From Ignavibacteria bacterium (GTDB taxonomy: Bacteria > Bacteroidota > Ignavibacteria > OLB7): a stretch of 64,000 nt of DNA. Below are positions 44,543-52,479 of the stretch, in pieces. Where the stretch lies: NCBI GenBank assembly GCA_020635205.1, contig JACKAE010000002.1, positions 248,001 through 312,000 of the forward strand, read 5' to 3'. Below the pieces are notes generated by a model that was not told the origin of the DNA, did no database searches, and was given only the letters and a program-made list of their open reading frames with translations. The translations under genes were made by a program, and so were the position numbers. Positions within the stretch are counted from its first letter, which is position 1. Each line of letters begins with the position of its first letter.

Positions 44543-44998
44543 CTATGGTGAGAAGTCTATATCAAACGTTCCACTGGCAACCTCTCGCTCTGCTTGGAGT
44601 CCTACCGTATCTTTTCCTCGGAATCCGAAGTAACCGGTAACATGTTCTCCATCAATTTCGGTAATGGTGACACTCCCACTCTGCACTCCATGAGCCGTCC
44701 AGGATGTGAATTCATCCACCAAAATTCCTTCGTGTAATCCTTCACCGAGTGGATAGGTTCCGACTGTATCGTTCTTGAGAGTCAGGCGCAGAGTTGTGCC
44801 GATTGCTGAGCTTCCCTCAACCTGAAGTGTTGAACCCTCTCTTGCAGCCTCTGTCTCGGTTGCTTTCCAGGTGACTCCATCAATAACTGCTCCCATTCTG
44901 TTTCGTGTTGCCGCAGGATCGGTTGTTCCGCAAGCAAACAGAGTTGCTGCCAGCGTCGGCATGAGAATGTATTGTAGGAATGAACGGGAACTTCGCAT
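44543..44998 (-). CDS. Small lipoprotein, DUF6252-like family (copy 3)
   Basis: 151 residues: lipoprotein signal ending LFACG (Cys about 23), then AVIDGVTWKATE, VGTYPLGEGLHEG, SGSVTITEIDGEHVTGYF and ASGTFDIDF. The order of motifs is the same as in the lipoproteins at 17678 and 21236, but the sequence is more divergent. Function unknown. Confidence 0.6.
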   Translation of the reverse strand: MRSSRSFLQYILMPTLAATLFACGTTDPAATRNRMGAVIDGVTWKATETEAAREGSTLQVEGSSAIGTTLRLTLKNDTVGTYPLGEGLHEGILVDEFTSWTAHGVQSGSVTITEIDGEHVTGYFGFRGKDTVGLQAEREVASGTFDIDFSP

Positions 44999-45192
44999 TG
45001 TGGTCAGGTTCTTCTTGTCGACAACTACTTCTGCTGCAATGCTAAGGGACAGGAACTAATCATGCAAGGCCTTTCCCTATCTCTTTTGGTCGTATGGGTG
45101 GTCTTTGCCGAGTTTGTTGAGTAATAGACGTTCTGCTCTCAACTTATAGTAACTCCCGACTTTTAATCGAGAAGATTGATCTGAAAACTGGG

Positions 45193-45257
45193 TGAGAAAC
45201 GGTTTGAAGCCGTTCTCTCCTTGCCGATGCCCTATTGCACCCCGATGAATCGGGGTG
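45193..45257. repeat. Double hairpin (REP-like)
   Basis: GAGAAACGG/CCGTTCTC (45193-45216, one bulge) and CACCCCGA/TCGGGGTG (45238-45257) lie 20 nt apart in the 386-nt gene-free interval 44999-45384. Their pairing and the AACGGTTTGAAGCCGTT core resemble REP sequences linked to RAYT transposases. A third stem, ACGGGGAGAC/GTCTCCCCGT (45312-45337), is a probable terminator of the gene to its right. Nothing else was seen in the interval. Confidence 0.45.
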
Positions 45258-45311
45258 TTCATCTCAAGTGGTGGTTACCCCGCAAATGATTCAAACTTCT
45301 TGCATACGACA

Positions 45312-45337
45312 ACGGGGAGACACAGTGGTCTCCCCGT
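45312..45337 (-). terminator. Terminator-like hairpin of the DUF3108 gene
   Basis: A 10-bp perfect stem ACGGGGAGAC/GTCTCCCCGT with a 6-nt loop, 48 nt after the stop of the minus-strand gene; only a weak T-run follows. Confidence 0.55.
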
Positions 45338-45384
45338 CAGTTTCTCATTATCCTATGCTTCTTACCGTCGAGATTCAGGCTCTA

Positions 45385-46236
45385 TTAGTTCACCTTTGCA
45401 TCGACTGTTCCTTTCGTCCCCTCATACTTTACCAGTTCGCTGTCAATCGAGCCGATAGCTACTTTCGTGCTAACCTTTACCGGTATCTTTCGTGCATCGT
45501 CGGTTAGCCAGATCGTGATCTTCCCCTCACTCTTGAACAATCCCCCCTCTTTCACCATCGGTTCAACCTTGATGCAGCGGAACTTCCCAGCCTTAACTGA
45601 TATTGTCTCTTTCCCCAACACCCTCACTTTCAAGTCGTGAGTCTTGTTGTCGTAAAAATTCTTGAGTGAAAAGCTTTGGCCAGCTTTCATGCTTCCGATG
45701 TCGTATGCGCGGGTATAGTAGAAGGCACTCAGCACATCCTGAACATACTCCGAAACTTTAAACGAACCTTTTGTCGTCCGCGCTAAATGTTCCTTCTGGT
45801 CGATGTTTGCCGAAAAGTCCTTCTTGTAATCTCCTTCACGCACCTGCTGCTGGAACTTCCAGGGGAAGAGGCCATCAACGTCGATCCACGTGCGGTAGGT
45901 GTCGCGCACCTTAAATATCTTATCGAAGCTGTTCGTGGTTCGCATGGTAAACTTGATGTCGAAGCAGGGGCGATTGCTTACTGTTGTTGGCTTTGGGGCG
46001 ACACTCATTACGGCATATCCAGCAGTAATGAACTTGTATTTAACGGCGAAGGTAAGTTTCTCGCCGTATGAGAAGGCATCGTTGGAAATTGTTCGGAGTG
46101 CGGCTTCATTTGCTCCAGTTCTCTCATTTGTCGAGGCTGTGAGGCCAACCATGCCGACGAGGAGTATTGCCGCGAGGGTTGTTGCTTTGCGAAGTTTGCC
46201 AGTTATGCCCGGCTTTACGAATGAAAACATAGTCAT
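45385..46236 (-). CDS. DUF3108 family periplasmic protein
   Basis: 283 residues: N-terminal hydrophobic segment (about 17-35, signal peptide or anchor) and a DUF3108 beta-barrel-like domain: FSYGEKLTFAVKYKFITAGYA near the start, FDKIFKVRDTYRTWID, DVLSAFYYTRA and the final IWLTDDARKIPVKVS.K..IGSI. DUF3108 proteins are common in Bacteroidota and Proteobacteria and of unknown role, perhaps in outer-membrane lipid handling. The ATG at 46236 fits the signal sequence; the frame extends upstream to 46326 without support. Confidence 0.85.
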   Translation of the reverse strand: MTMFSFVKPGITGKLRKATTLAAILLVGMVGLTASTNERTGANEAALRTISNDAFSYGEKLTFAVKYKFITAGYAVMSVAPKPTTVSNRPCFDIKFTMRTTNSFDKIFKVRDTYRTWIDVDGLFPWKFQQQVREGDYKKDFSANIDQKEHLARTTKGSFKVSEYVQDVLSAFYYTRAYDIGSMKAGQSFSLKNFYDNKTHDLKVRVLGKETISVKAGKFRCIKVEPMVKEGGLFKSEGKITIWLTDDARKIPVKVSTKVAIGSIDSELVKYEGTKGTVDAKVN

Positions 46237-46358
46237 TATCCGATTATGTTGAAATTTTTCAGGATTTACAGGAATGCGGGTCTGACACACCGAGTCTAAT
46301 TGAGTTTGATGAAGGCGAAATTTCACCCGGCAGAGAGGTTAAGATGATGATACGAAGT

Positions 46359-46405
46359 CTAACACCAAAACATTCAGTCTACAGGACTCAATGTTTTGGT
46401 GTTAG
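46359..46405. terminator. Long hairpin between two minus-strand genes
   Basis: CTAACACCAAAACATT (46359-46374) pairs perfectly with AATGTTTTGGTGTTAG (46390-46405) around a 15-nt loop. It follows the glycosyltransferase gene; no T-run is present, so it may be a T-less terminator or a repeat. Confidence 0.55.
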
Positions 46406-46457
46406 GTAATTCCTGCTTGCGCTCATAATCCTCGGCAACGGCTATCGTTGCCAAAGG

Positions 46458-47537
46458 TTATCTCGCCGTTACGTTCAACTGTTGCAGACATGCCTCCACA
46501 ACCCGTTCTGGTTTGATGCGGGCGATCACGTTAAGTGGATTCGTTCCACTCCCACCTGAATTTTTGGGGAGAGGTTCTCCCTCTTCTGGAGTCAGCGTTG
46601 TCACGTGTGGTCCAATTGGTGCGCGGCGTTGGGGCCAGTTAGGTGGAGTGCCGGGGAAGAGAGCTACAACAGGGGCGCGAACGAGTGCCGCTAAGTGTGC
46701 TCCATCCGATGCGCTACTCACGAAGCAAGATGTTCCTCGGAGGAGTTCGCTCACTCCATTCGGCGAAAGTGTGTCGATAATTGCAGTTCGCCCCTCAACT
46801 CCGATACCCTCCTTTAACTGCTCAGCAATTGGTCGTTCTCCGTGGCCAGAGGTAATCACAACGGAAATATCGGGGCGCGCCTCCAGCAGGGAGCGTCCGA
46901 TCTGCGCAAATTGCTCAATTGGATAGGGAAGAACTGAAGGCTTTCCAACTGGGTGGATGATAACGTAGGGGCCTTCAATTCGTGCTCCCCGTAAGTGTGC
47001 TTCTGCCTCGCCGGCAGCCTCTTCCATCGGTGGAAGTTCTGGCATCACAAGCTCGTGGGGACCTGGAATCAGTGGACCGAGCATATTCATCTCGAACTCG
47101 GCCTCGTGGCTCCCCCGATCTTTCCTGCGGTCGTAAACCCAGCGCGTGAAAAGCCCGGAATACCACCGGTATCCTGACCCAATGCGCACGTCGACCTTTG
47201 CCCGCATAGCTTCCAGTGCCAGCCGAAACTCCGGTTTAGCGAAGATGATCGCATCTGGCTTGTACTCACGAAAGATTTCCGTTCCCTTTTCTGACGGCGG
47301 AAGCGTGAACGCCTGATCTACTTCCCGAATCCGGTGAACCAGATGCGAGATGTAGGGGCGAACGAGAAAGGAGAGGTGAACGTCAGGTAGTTCCTTCCGT
47401 ATCGCCACCGAAAGTGGTAGTGTGAGGATTACATCCCCAAGTTCATCCGTGCGAGATATTAGTATCCGCTGAATTTCTGATAGTGGTGTCAGTCCTAACA
47501 TAGCTGCAAAGTTACGAAGAGCGGAGCGTAGAGACAC
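46458..47537 (-). CDS. Glycosyltransferase family 9 (heptosyltransferase-like)
   Basis: 359 residues (from GTG 47537) or 347 (from ATG 47501, equally likely). GT-B fold: ILISRTDELGDVILTLPLS near the start, where the Asp is catalytic in family 9; YVIIHPVGKPSVLPYP; and the acceptor/donor region FVSSASDGAHLAALVRAPVVALFPGT, matching the DSG-x-HxA motif with the variant SDGAH. Such enzymes add heptose or related sugars to lipopolysaccharide core. It is transcribed away from dapB. Confidence 0.85.
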   Translation of the reverse strand: MSLRSALRNFAAMLGLTPLSEIQRILISRTDELGDVILTLPLSVAIRKELPDVHLSFLVRPYISHLVHRIREVDQAFTLPPSEKGTEIFREYKPDAIIFAKPEFRLALEAMRAKVDVRIGSGYRWYSGLFTRWVYDRRKDRGSHEAEFEMNMLGPLIPGPHELVMPELPPMEEAAGEAEAHLRGARIEGPYVIIHPVGKPSVLPYPIEQFAQIGRSLLEARPDISVVITSGHGERPIAEQLKEGIGVEGRTAIIDTLSPNGVSELLRGTSCFVSSASDGAHLAALVRAPVVALFPGTPPNWPQRRAPIGPHVTTLTPEEGEPLPKNSGGSGTNPLNVIARIKPERVVEACLQQLNVTAR

Positions 47538-47588
47538 GTTCTGTCTCGTGAAATCTCTTCTTTCTGATTCCGTATCTTGTCCCCATAT

Positions 47589-48401
47589 ATGAGTATCACA
47601 CAGAATAAAACTACACTTCGAGTTGCTTTAGTTGGGGCTTCTGGGGCGATGGGGCAAGAAATTCAAAGACTTGCCTCGGCTGCCGGCGCAGAGGTTGTTC
47701 TCCGGTTTGATGCCGAACACCCTCTTCCAGAACTACTTCCCGAGGTTCCGGTCGATGTCGCAATCGATTTCACACTCCCCCACGTTGTGGGGGGAAATAT
47801 TATGACAATTATGGGGTGGGGTCTCCCCCTGGTGGTTGGAACAACAGGCTGGCTGAGTGAGCTTGATAAAGTAACAGAAGCAGTGAAGGAGAGTGGGGGG
47901 AAGTTAATTTGGGCTTCGAACTTCTCGATTGGGGTGCAGGCCTTCTTTCGGATTGTACGCCAAGCTGCGGAGTTGATGGAGCACCTTCACGATTACGATG
48001 TTGCCCTCCACGAAGAACATCACCTCCGCAAGGCCGATTCACCGAGTGGTACTGCTCGAACGTTGGGGGAAATTTTGTTGGCGGCGTTAAGTAGAAAGAA
48101 AGAGGTCTTAACAGAAACATCACACGGACGTATTTCTCCGGAGGCTCTCCACATTACAAGTCGCCGACTCGGTACAATTCCGGGAACGCATACCGTCACG
48201 TTCGATTCAGGTGCTGACACGATAGAACTGGTTCACCGTGCCCGAAACCGTTCCGGTTTTGCTCTCGGTGCTCTCCTCGCCGCGGAGTGGATTCATACCG
48301 CTCCTCCAGGATTCTACTGTTTCGATGAGATATTCGAACAGATTATCCACCCACAAGAAAAAGATTTAGACACACAACCGAATAGCATAGGCAAAGAATG
48401 A
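47589..48401 (+). CDS. dapB: 4-hydroxy-tetrahydrodipicolinate reductase
   Basis: 270 residues: nucleotide-binding VALVGASGAMGQEI (about 12-25), VVGTTGW, WASNFSIGV and the catalytic block EEHHLRKADSPSGTA (the usual form is E.HH..K.DAPSGTA). It makes tetrahydrodipicolinate in lysine and diaminopimelate synthesis. ATG at 47589 is preferred over TTG at 47577. Its stop overlaps the dapA ATG by 4 nt. Confidence 0.94.
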   Translation: MSITQNKTTLRVALVGASGAMGQEIQRLASAAGAEVVLRFDAEHPLPELLPEVPVDVAIDFTLPHVVGGNIMTIMGWGLPLVVGTTGWLSELDKVTEAVKESGGKLIWASNFSIGVQAFFRIVRQAAELMEHLHDYDVALHEEHHLRKADSPSGTARTLGEILLAALSRKKEVLTETSHGRISPEALHITSRRLGTIPGTHTVTFDSGADTIELVHRARNRSGFALGALLAAEWIHTAPPGFYCFDEIFEQIIHPQEKDLDTQPNSIGKE

Positions 48402-49336
48402 AAAGATTATTTGAAGGGACCGGAACAGCGTTAGCTACGCCATTTAAGGAAGATGGGCGCATCGATTTCGACTCGTTCGAACGGTTGGTGCAATATCAGA
48501 TTGACGGAGGGATTGAAGCACTTGTCGTATGTGGGTCAACTGGCGAAAGTGCTACGATGACCTTTGATGAGAAGGTAGAATTGATTTCGCGAACGGTGGA
48601 GCTTGCCTCCCGCGTTAGTACAAACCGACCTCAGGTGATTGCCGGCACAGGGTCGAATGTTACCTCGGAGACCATTCACCTGACGGTGGAGGCTGCTGGA
48701 CTCGGTGTTGACGGAGTGTTGCTCGTCTCCCCTTACTACAACAAGCCATCACAGCGTGGAATATATGCTCACTACGCTGCGGTGGCAGAAGCAGTTCCAA
48801 ATCTCCCGTTGATTCTCTACAATGTTCCGGGGCGAACTGGAAGTAACATCACTGCCGCGACAACGCTGAAGCTGGCGCGAGAGTTCCCGAACATTGTAGC
48901 AATTAAGGAGGCGTCGGCTGATCTCGAACAATGCTGTGAAATTATGCTCCACGCTCCCGACCACTTCCTTCTCTACAGTGGTGAAGATTCCCTGACCCTT
49001 CCGCTGATTGCAATGGGGGCGCGTGGGGTGATTGCAGTGGTAAGCAATGAAGTGCCACATGAATTTGGTGAGATGGTGCGAGCCGGTCTCTCTGGGCATA
49101 TTGCAAAAGCGCGAGAGCTTCACATGCGGCTCTTCAATTTAATGCGCTTGAATTTTATCGAGTCGAATCCAGTTCCAGTAAAAGCTGCGCTCGGTATGAT
49201 GGACATTTTTACTCAGGTAGAATATCGTGAGCCACTTGTTCCATTATCGGAAGAGAACGAAGACGTGTTGCGCGATGAGCTTCGGCGGCTCGGACTTGTG
49301 CAAGATGTTGAGTCTCCGATGGAGGTAAGTAATTAA
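48398..49336 (+). CDS. dapA: 4-hydroxy-tetrahydrodipicolinate synthase
   Basis: 312 residues, class I aldolase barrel: TGTALATPF, VVCGSTGESATMT (pyruvate-binding), VSPYYNKPSQRG with the catalytic Tyr, LYNVPGRTGSNI and the Schiff-base lysine in IVAIKEASAD (about 166). It condenses pyruvate with aspartate semialdehyde. Second gene of dapB-dapA-rsmG; its TAA overlaps the ATG of rsmG by one base. Confidence 0.95.
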   Translation: MKRLFEGTGTALATPFKEDGRIDFDSFERLVQYQIDGGIEALVVCGSTGESATMTFDEKVELISRTVELASRVSTNRPQVIAGTGSNVTSETIHLTVEAAGLGVDGVLLVSPYYNKPSQRGIYAHYAAVAEAVPNLPLILYNVPGRTGSNITAATTLKLAREFPNIVAIKEASADLEQCCEIMLHAPDHFLLYSGEDSLTLPLIAMGARGVIAVVSNEVPHEFGEMVRAGLSGHIAKARELHMRLFNLMRLNFIESNPVPVKAALGMMDIFTQVEYREPLVPLSEENEDVLRDELRRLGLVQDVESPMEVSN

Positions 49337-50301
49337 TGGAGAACAGGGAGAGACGAGGATCTGGAGGCAGAAAAGAAGGTGGTGGCGGTCGTCCGGGGGG
49401 AAAACGTTCGGGGGAAAGAAGTGAGCGGAGTGGAGGGGGGAGAGATAGAGATGAGGGGGGAAGAGGAAGGTCAGGAGGTGGGGGAGGTAGACGTTCGGGT
49501 AGAGACAGAGGTGGGAATTCTCGTGCAGAAGGAAGAGAAAAGTTTCAGAGGAAGACTTCAAGCGGAAGGGGAGACCAACATCGGCGGCACTCCGATGATA
49601 GGAGTGGGAACGATAGAAGAGAGAGAGAGCCTGAGGGAATGGATCCAGTCGAGTTTTGGTCAATCTGCTCGGTGAACGGAGTTCCACTCTCACACGAGCA
49701 AATGGATCAGTTTGCTCGCTACGCTGAAGATCTACTCTACTGGAACGACCAGATCAACCTGATCTCACGTCGAGATACGCCACATATCTGGGGGAGACAT
49801 CTTCTTCACTCGATAACTCCTGTTTTGATGAAGCTCCTTCCTGAGTCAGGACGCATTCTCGATATTGGGACGGGGGGAGGGCTACCGGGTATTCCAATCA
49901 AGATTACCTTGCCGAAACTCGATGTGACAATGCTCGACTCGATAGCAAAGAAAGCGCGAACAACGGCGATGCTCGCCTCGCACATTTCTGAGCATGGACT
50001 TCGAGCAATTAGAGAGAGAGCCGAAGAGTTAGTGAACGACCCACAACATGTTGAAGCATACGAAGCGGTTGTTGCCCGTGCAGTGGCTCCCCTTGTCGAC
50101 CTGATAGGCTGGGCAAAACCTCTGCTGAAACCGCAAGGGAGCATTGTCGCCTTGAAGGGGGGAGCCTTAACCGATGAGATTGACCACGCTCTCCACAAGT
50201 TTCCAGAAGCGAAGATTCAAATCCTCGACATCGAAATTCGGGGTACTGACTGGTTTACGCAGGAGAACAAGCGGATTGTCACTGTGCGCTTTGATTCGTA
50301 G
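49336..50301 (+). CDS. rsmG: 16S rRNA m7G527 methyltransferase RsmG with Arg/Gly-rich N-terminal extension
   Basis: 321 residues. Residues about 105-321 are a complete RsmG: LLYWNDQINLISRRD, HLLHSI, SAM loop ILDIGTGGGLPGIPI (about 174), MLDSIAKKARTTAMLA and ARAVAPL. The first 100 residues are almost only Gly, Arg, Ser, Glu and Asp with many RGG/GRG/RSGG units, a disordered RGG-box-like tail not normal for RsmG. The coding strand there is nearly all purine. The 1-nt overlap with dapA supports the early start; ATG at 49639 would give an ordinary RsmG without the tail. Confidence 0.92.
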   Translation: MENRERRGSGGRKEGGGGRPGGKRSGERSERSGGGRDRDEGGRGRSGGGGGRRSGRDRGGNSRAEGREKFQRKTSSGRGDQHRRHSDDRSGNDRREREPEGMDPVEFWSICSVNGVPLSHEQMDQFARYAEDLLYWNDQINLISRRDTPHIWGRHLLHSITPVLMKLLPESGRILDIGTGGGLPGIPIKITLPKLDVTMLDSIAKKARTTAMLASHISEHGLRAIRERAEELVNDPQHVEAYEAVVARAVAPLVDLIGWAKPLLKPQGSIVALKGGALTDEIDHALHKFPEAKIQILDIEIRGTDWFTQENKRIVTVRFDS

Positions 50302-50358
50302 CTATTCAGTGATGTCCACCACAGAGCAGAACATTTAGAATCCACTAAAAGTAGAAAG

Positions 50359-50397
50359 AAGAGAGCCGGTAAGAATTCAATCCTTACCGGCTCTCTT
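50359..50397. terminator. Bidirectional intrinsic terminator
   Basis: AAGAGAGCCGGTAAG (50359-50373) pairs with CTTACCGGCTCTCTT (50383-50397), flanked by A-rich and T-containing sequence, between convergent genes. Confidence 0.8.
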
Positions 50398-50442
50398 CAC
50401 ATTCGGTTTGTTGCTACGTGCCTGCAGTTTACTGCGATGACA

Positions 50443-52107
50443 TTACTGAGGCGAAAATGTTCCACCAACTGACTGCTTCGGCGACTCTGCTGGTGTCGAA
50501 GTTTGTGGCGAGGAGGTTGTGGTTGATGCCGTTGGGCTTACAACCTTTTCTTCTTTCTTTGCGCTAAAAGGGGAACTTGAAGAGGAGCTTTGTGCTGGCT
50601 TCTTCTCCTGTACAACGGTTGTCTGCACTTGCTGTGTCGTCACCTGTTGTCTCTGCTTCGGTTGCTCTTTCTTCGTGCTGACAGGAGAACTTGAAGAGGA
50701 GCTTTGTGCTGGCTTTCTCTCCTGCACAACGGTTGTCTGCGCTTGCTGTGTCGCCACCTGTTGACTCTGCTTCGGTTGTTCTTTCTTTGCCCTGAAAGGG
50801 GAACTTGAAGAGGAGCTTTGTGCTGGCTTCTTCTCCTGTACAACGGTTGTCTGGGCTTGCTGTGTTGCTACCTGTTGACTCTGCTTCGGTTGTTCTTTCT
50901 TCGTGCTGAAAGGGGAACTTGAAGAGGAGCTTTGGGCTGGCTTTCTCTCCTGTACAACGGTTGTCGGCGCTTGCTGTGTTGCTACCTGTTGACTCTGCTT
51001 CGGTTGCTCTTTCTGATTGTTTAGAGAAGTCGACGAAGTCGATGTTGACTTCTTCTGCTCAACAACAACCGAAGATTTTGTCTCTGCTCTGTAGCGATTT
51101 CCATTTCCCAGATTCGAGGGAGAAGATGTCTTCGGCTCGGTTACCTTCTTTTCTTCTACCTTCGCATCCGTTCTGTTTCCTGTGGTACTTACAGGAGCGG
51201 CTTCACCAAACACTCTCCGCTCTCTCCCGTTTGTTGCTGATATTTCCTCTTGTTTGACTGCGCTCTTCCTTTCTTGAGATACAACACCTTGTTCTCCAGT
51301 TGTGCCATCCCCAACTTTTGCCTCTCTTCTATAGTTGCTCCCTTGGTCTTCGCCATTTTTTTCCACCTTCGTTAACTCCTCTTCCTCAAAGGCCGTAACA
51401 ATGCCTTCGGCGCTTCCGTCAACCCGATCTTTTACAGGTTTTCTTTCCTCTGGTTTCTTTTCGTTTGTTGTGACAATCGCATCGTTCCTACCACTAATCC
51501 GATCTTCGAGAATTTTTGCCTCTCCTTTCTCCGTTGTCTCATTTGCCGTCACTGTTCCGTTGAGACCATCATTCTCCCAGTATTCAAGAGGTCGTTCCCC
51601 CTCTTCTCTGCCGTTGTTTCTGTTTGTTGTGACTGTACCCTCATTACTTCCACCTATGTGATCCTCAATCGGTCTGTCACGTTCTCTTCCTGGATATGAG
51701 GGTGTGTGTGTAATAATGGGGGGTGTCGATGTCCGGTCAGGAAGGTAGATCACCTGCGGATTCCTGCCCCGTTGATCGGGAGGACAGTCGGCAGGATCGA
51801 TGGGATAGTAGTAGTTCCCATTCTGATCGACGACAACGTAGATTGTTTCGGATGTATTAGAGCTGACCGAGTGGGTGCACCTGCCGGAGCCTGTCTCTTG
51901 TCCAGTGTAATATGATCGCGACGTGTTGGTGGCGTCCGCTCTGGAGCAACAGGGACAACTTGCTCTCGAAGTCTGGACATATCGCACCGATTCTGCAGTA
52001 GTGCCGGAGGGTGATTCGTAGTAGTTTTCAATCGAGACACATCCAGTCAGGGCGGATCCGAAGTAGGTGAGTCCAAGTAGTGCATACAGTAATCGAACGT
52101 GTGTCAT
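50443..52107 (-). CDS. Repeat-rich, low-complexity lipoprotein
   Basis: 554 residues. Lipobox LTGC (Cys about 23), a short Cys-containing region (SRASCPCCSRAD), about four degenerate 32-residue repeats with (D/E)RI.G.N..VTT (about 145-245), and then four near-exact 38-residue repeats at about 365-515, each with KKEQPKQSQQVATQQ and QERKPAQSSSSSSPF. The composition (Ser, Gln, Lys, Glu, Thr, Pro) predicts an extended surface or envelope-spanning chain. The repeats are encoded by a 114-bp minisatellite and may change in number. No enzymatic domain is seen. Confidence 0.65.
   Translation of the reverse strand: MTHVRLLYALLGLTYFGSALTGCVSIENYYESPSGTTAESVRYVQTSRASCPCCSRADATNTSRSYYTGQETGSGRCTHSVSSNTSETIYVVVDQNGNYYYPIDPADCPPDQRGRNPQVIYLPDRTSTPPIITHTPSYPGRERDRPIEDHIGGSNEGTVTTNRNNGREEGERPLEYWENDGLNGTVTANETTEKGEAKILEDRISGRNDAIVTTNEKKPEERKPVKDRVDGSAEGIVTAFEEEELTKVEKNGEDQGSNYRREAKVGDGTTGEQGVVSQERKSAVKQEEISATNGRERRVFGEAAPVSTTGNRTDAKVEEKKVTEPKTSSPSNLGNGNRYRAETKSSVVVEQKKSTSTSSTSLNNQKEQPKQSQQVATQQAPTTVVQERKPAQSSSSSSPFSTKKEQPKQSQQVATQQAQTTVVQEKKPAQSSSSSSPFRAKKEQPKQSQQVATQQAQTTVVQERKPAQSSSSSSPVSTKKEQPKQRQQVTTQQVQTTVVQEKKPAQSSSSSSPFSAKKEEKVVSPTASTTTSSPQTSTPAESPKQSVGGTFSPQ
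50555..51012. repeat. Tandem 114-bp repeat (four copies) inside the lipoprotein gene
   Basis: The landmark AGAGGAGCTT (AGAGGAGCTTT) begins at 50581, 50695, 50809 and 50923, exactly 114 bp apart; flanking bases are conserved to a few substitutions. The unit is in frame (38 codons), so copy-number change would not break the gene. Confidence 0.9.
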
Positions 52108-52274
52108 AGGTCATCTCATGTTTTCTATGGTGAATAGAACTCTGCCCGGTGTTGGTCGGGAGATAGCTTGGTTCGTGGAGAAGAAATGATACATCTACAG
52201 TAATCAGAGGGAAGAGGATGAAGACTTCTCGTAATGGTTTAGACTGCTATACAGAAATTTTTATTCCGTGGATT

Positions 52275-52376
52275 CTCCAAAAAAAAGCCCCGACCCTGCT
52301 GATGCAGGGTCGGGGAACTCATCTTGAGCCTTCTTACCATTCAACGTATCGCTGTATCTTACCCATTGCTCAAGAT
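52275..52376 (-). ncRNA. Candidate small RNA with intrinsic terminator, antisense to the speB leader
   Basis: Read on the minus strand: ATCTTGAGC (52376-52368) pairs with GCTCAAGAT (52329-52321); inside, CAGCG/CGTTG pairs only on this strand thanks to a G-U pair; then CCCCGACCCTGC-ATCA-GCAGGGTCGGGG (52315-52288) is followed by CTTTTTTTT. The terminator points left, but lies upstream of both the divergent lipoprotein (52107) and agmatinase (52480) genes, so it ends some other minus-strand transcript: a separate small RNA or an attenuated leader of the lipoprotein gene. Confidence 0.45.
52279..52315 (-). terminator. Strong intrinsic terminator on the minus strand
   Basis: A 12-bp perfect GC-rich stem (52288-52299 with 52304-52315) followed on the minus strand by eight T. 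The rest of the 372-nt interval 52108-52479 holds no gene that I can support. Confidence 0.85.
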
Positions 52377-52479
52377 TTCGTTCTGGATCGTCAAACCATC
52401 ATTCATTGTTCATCACAACAGTCGTCTCGTGGGCAGAAGACAGACGTTTGGAAATACGTTTAACCGAAGCAGAAAAAAA

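Noticed and set aside
49379..49675. Alternative 98-residue protein in another frame at the start of rsmG
   Set aside because: The frame is open only because the strand is nearly all purine; it has no start signal and no recognisable domain.
50519..50764. CRISPR-like array or protein on the plus strand in the repeat region
   Set aside because: The 114-bp units follow each other without spacers and are in frame with the lipoprotein on the minus strand.
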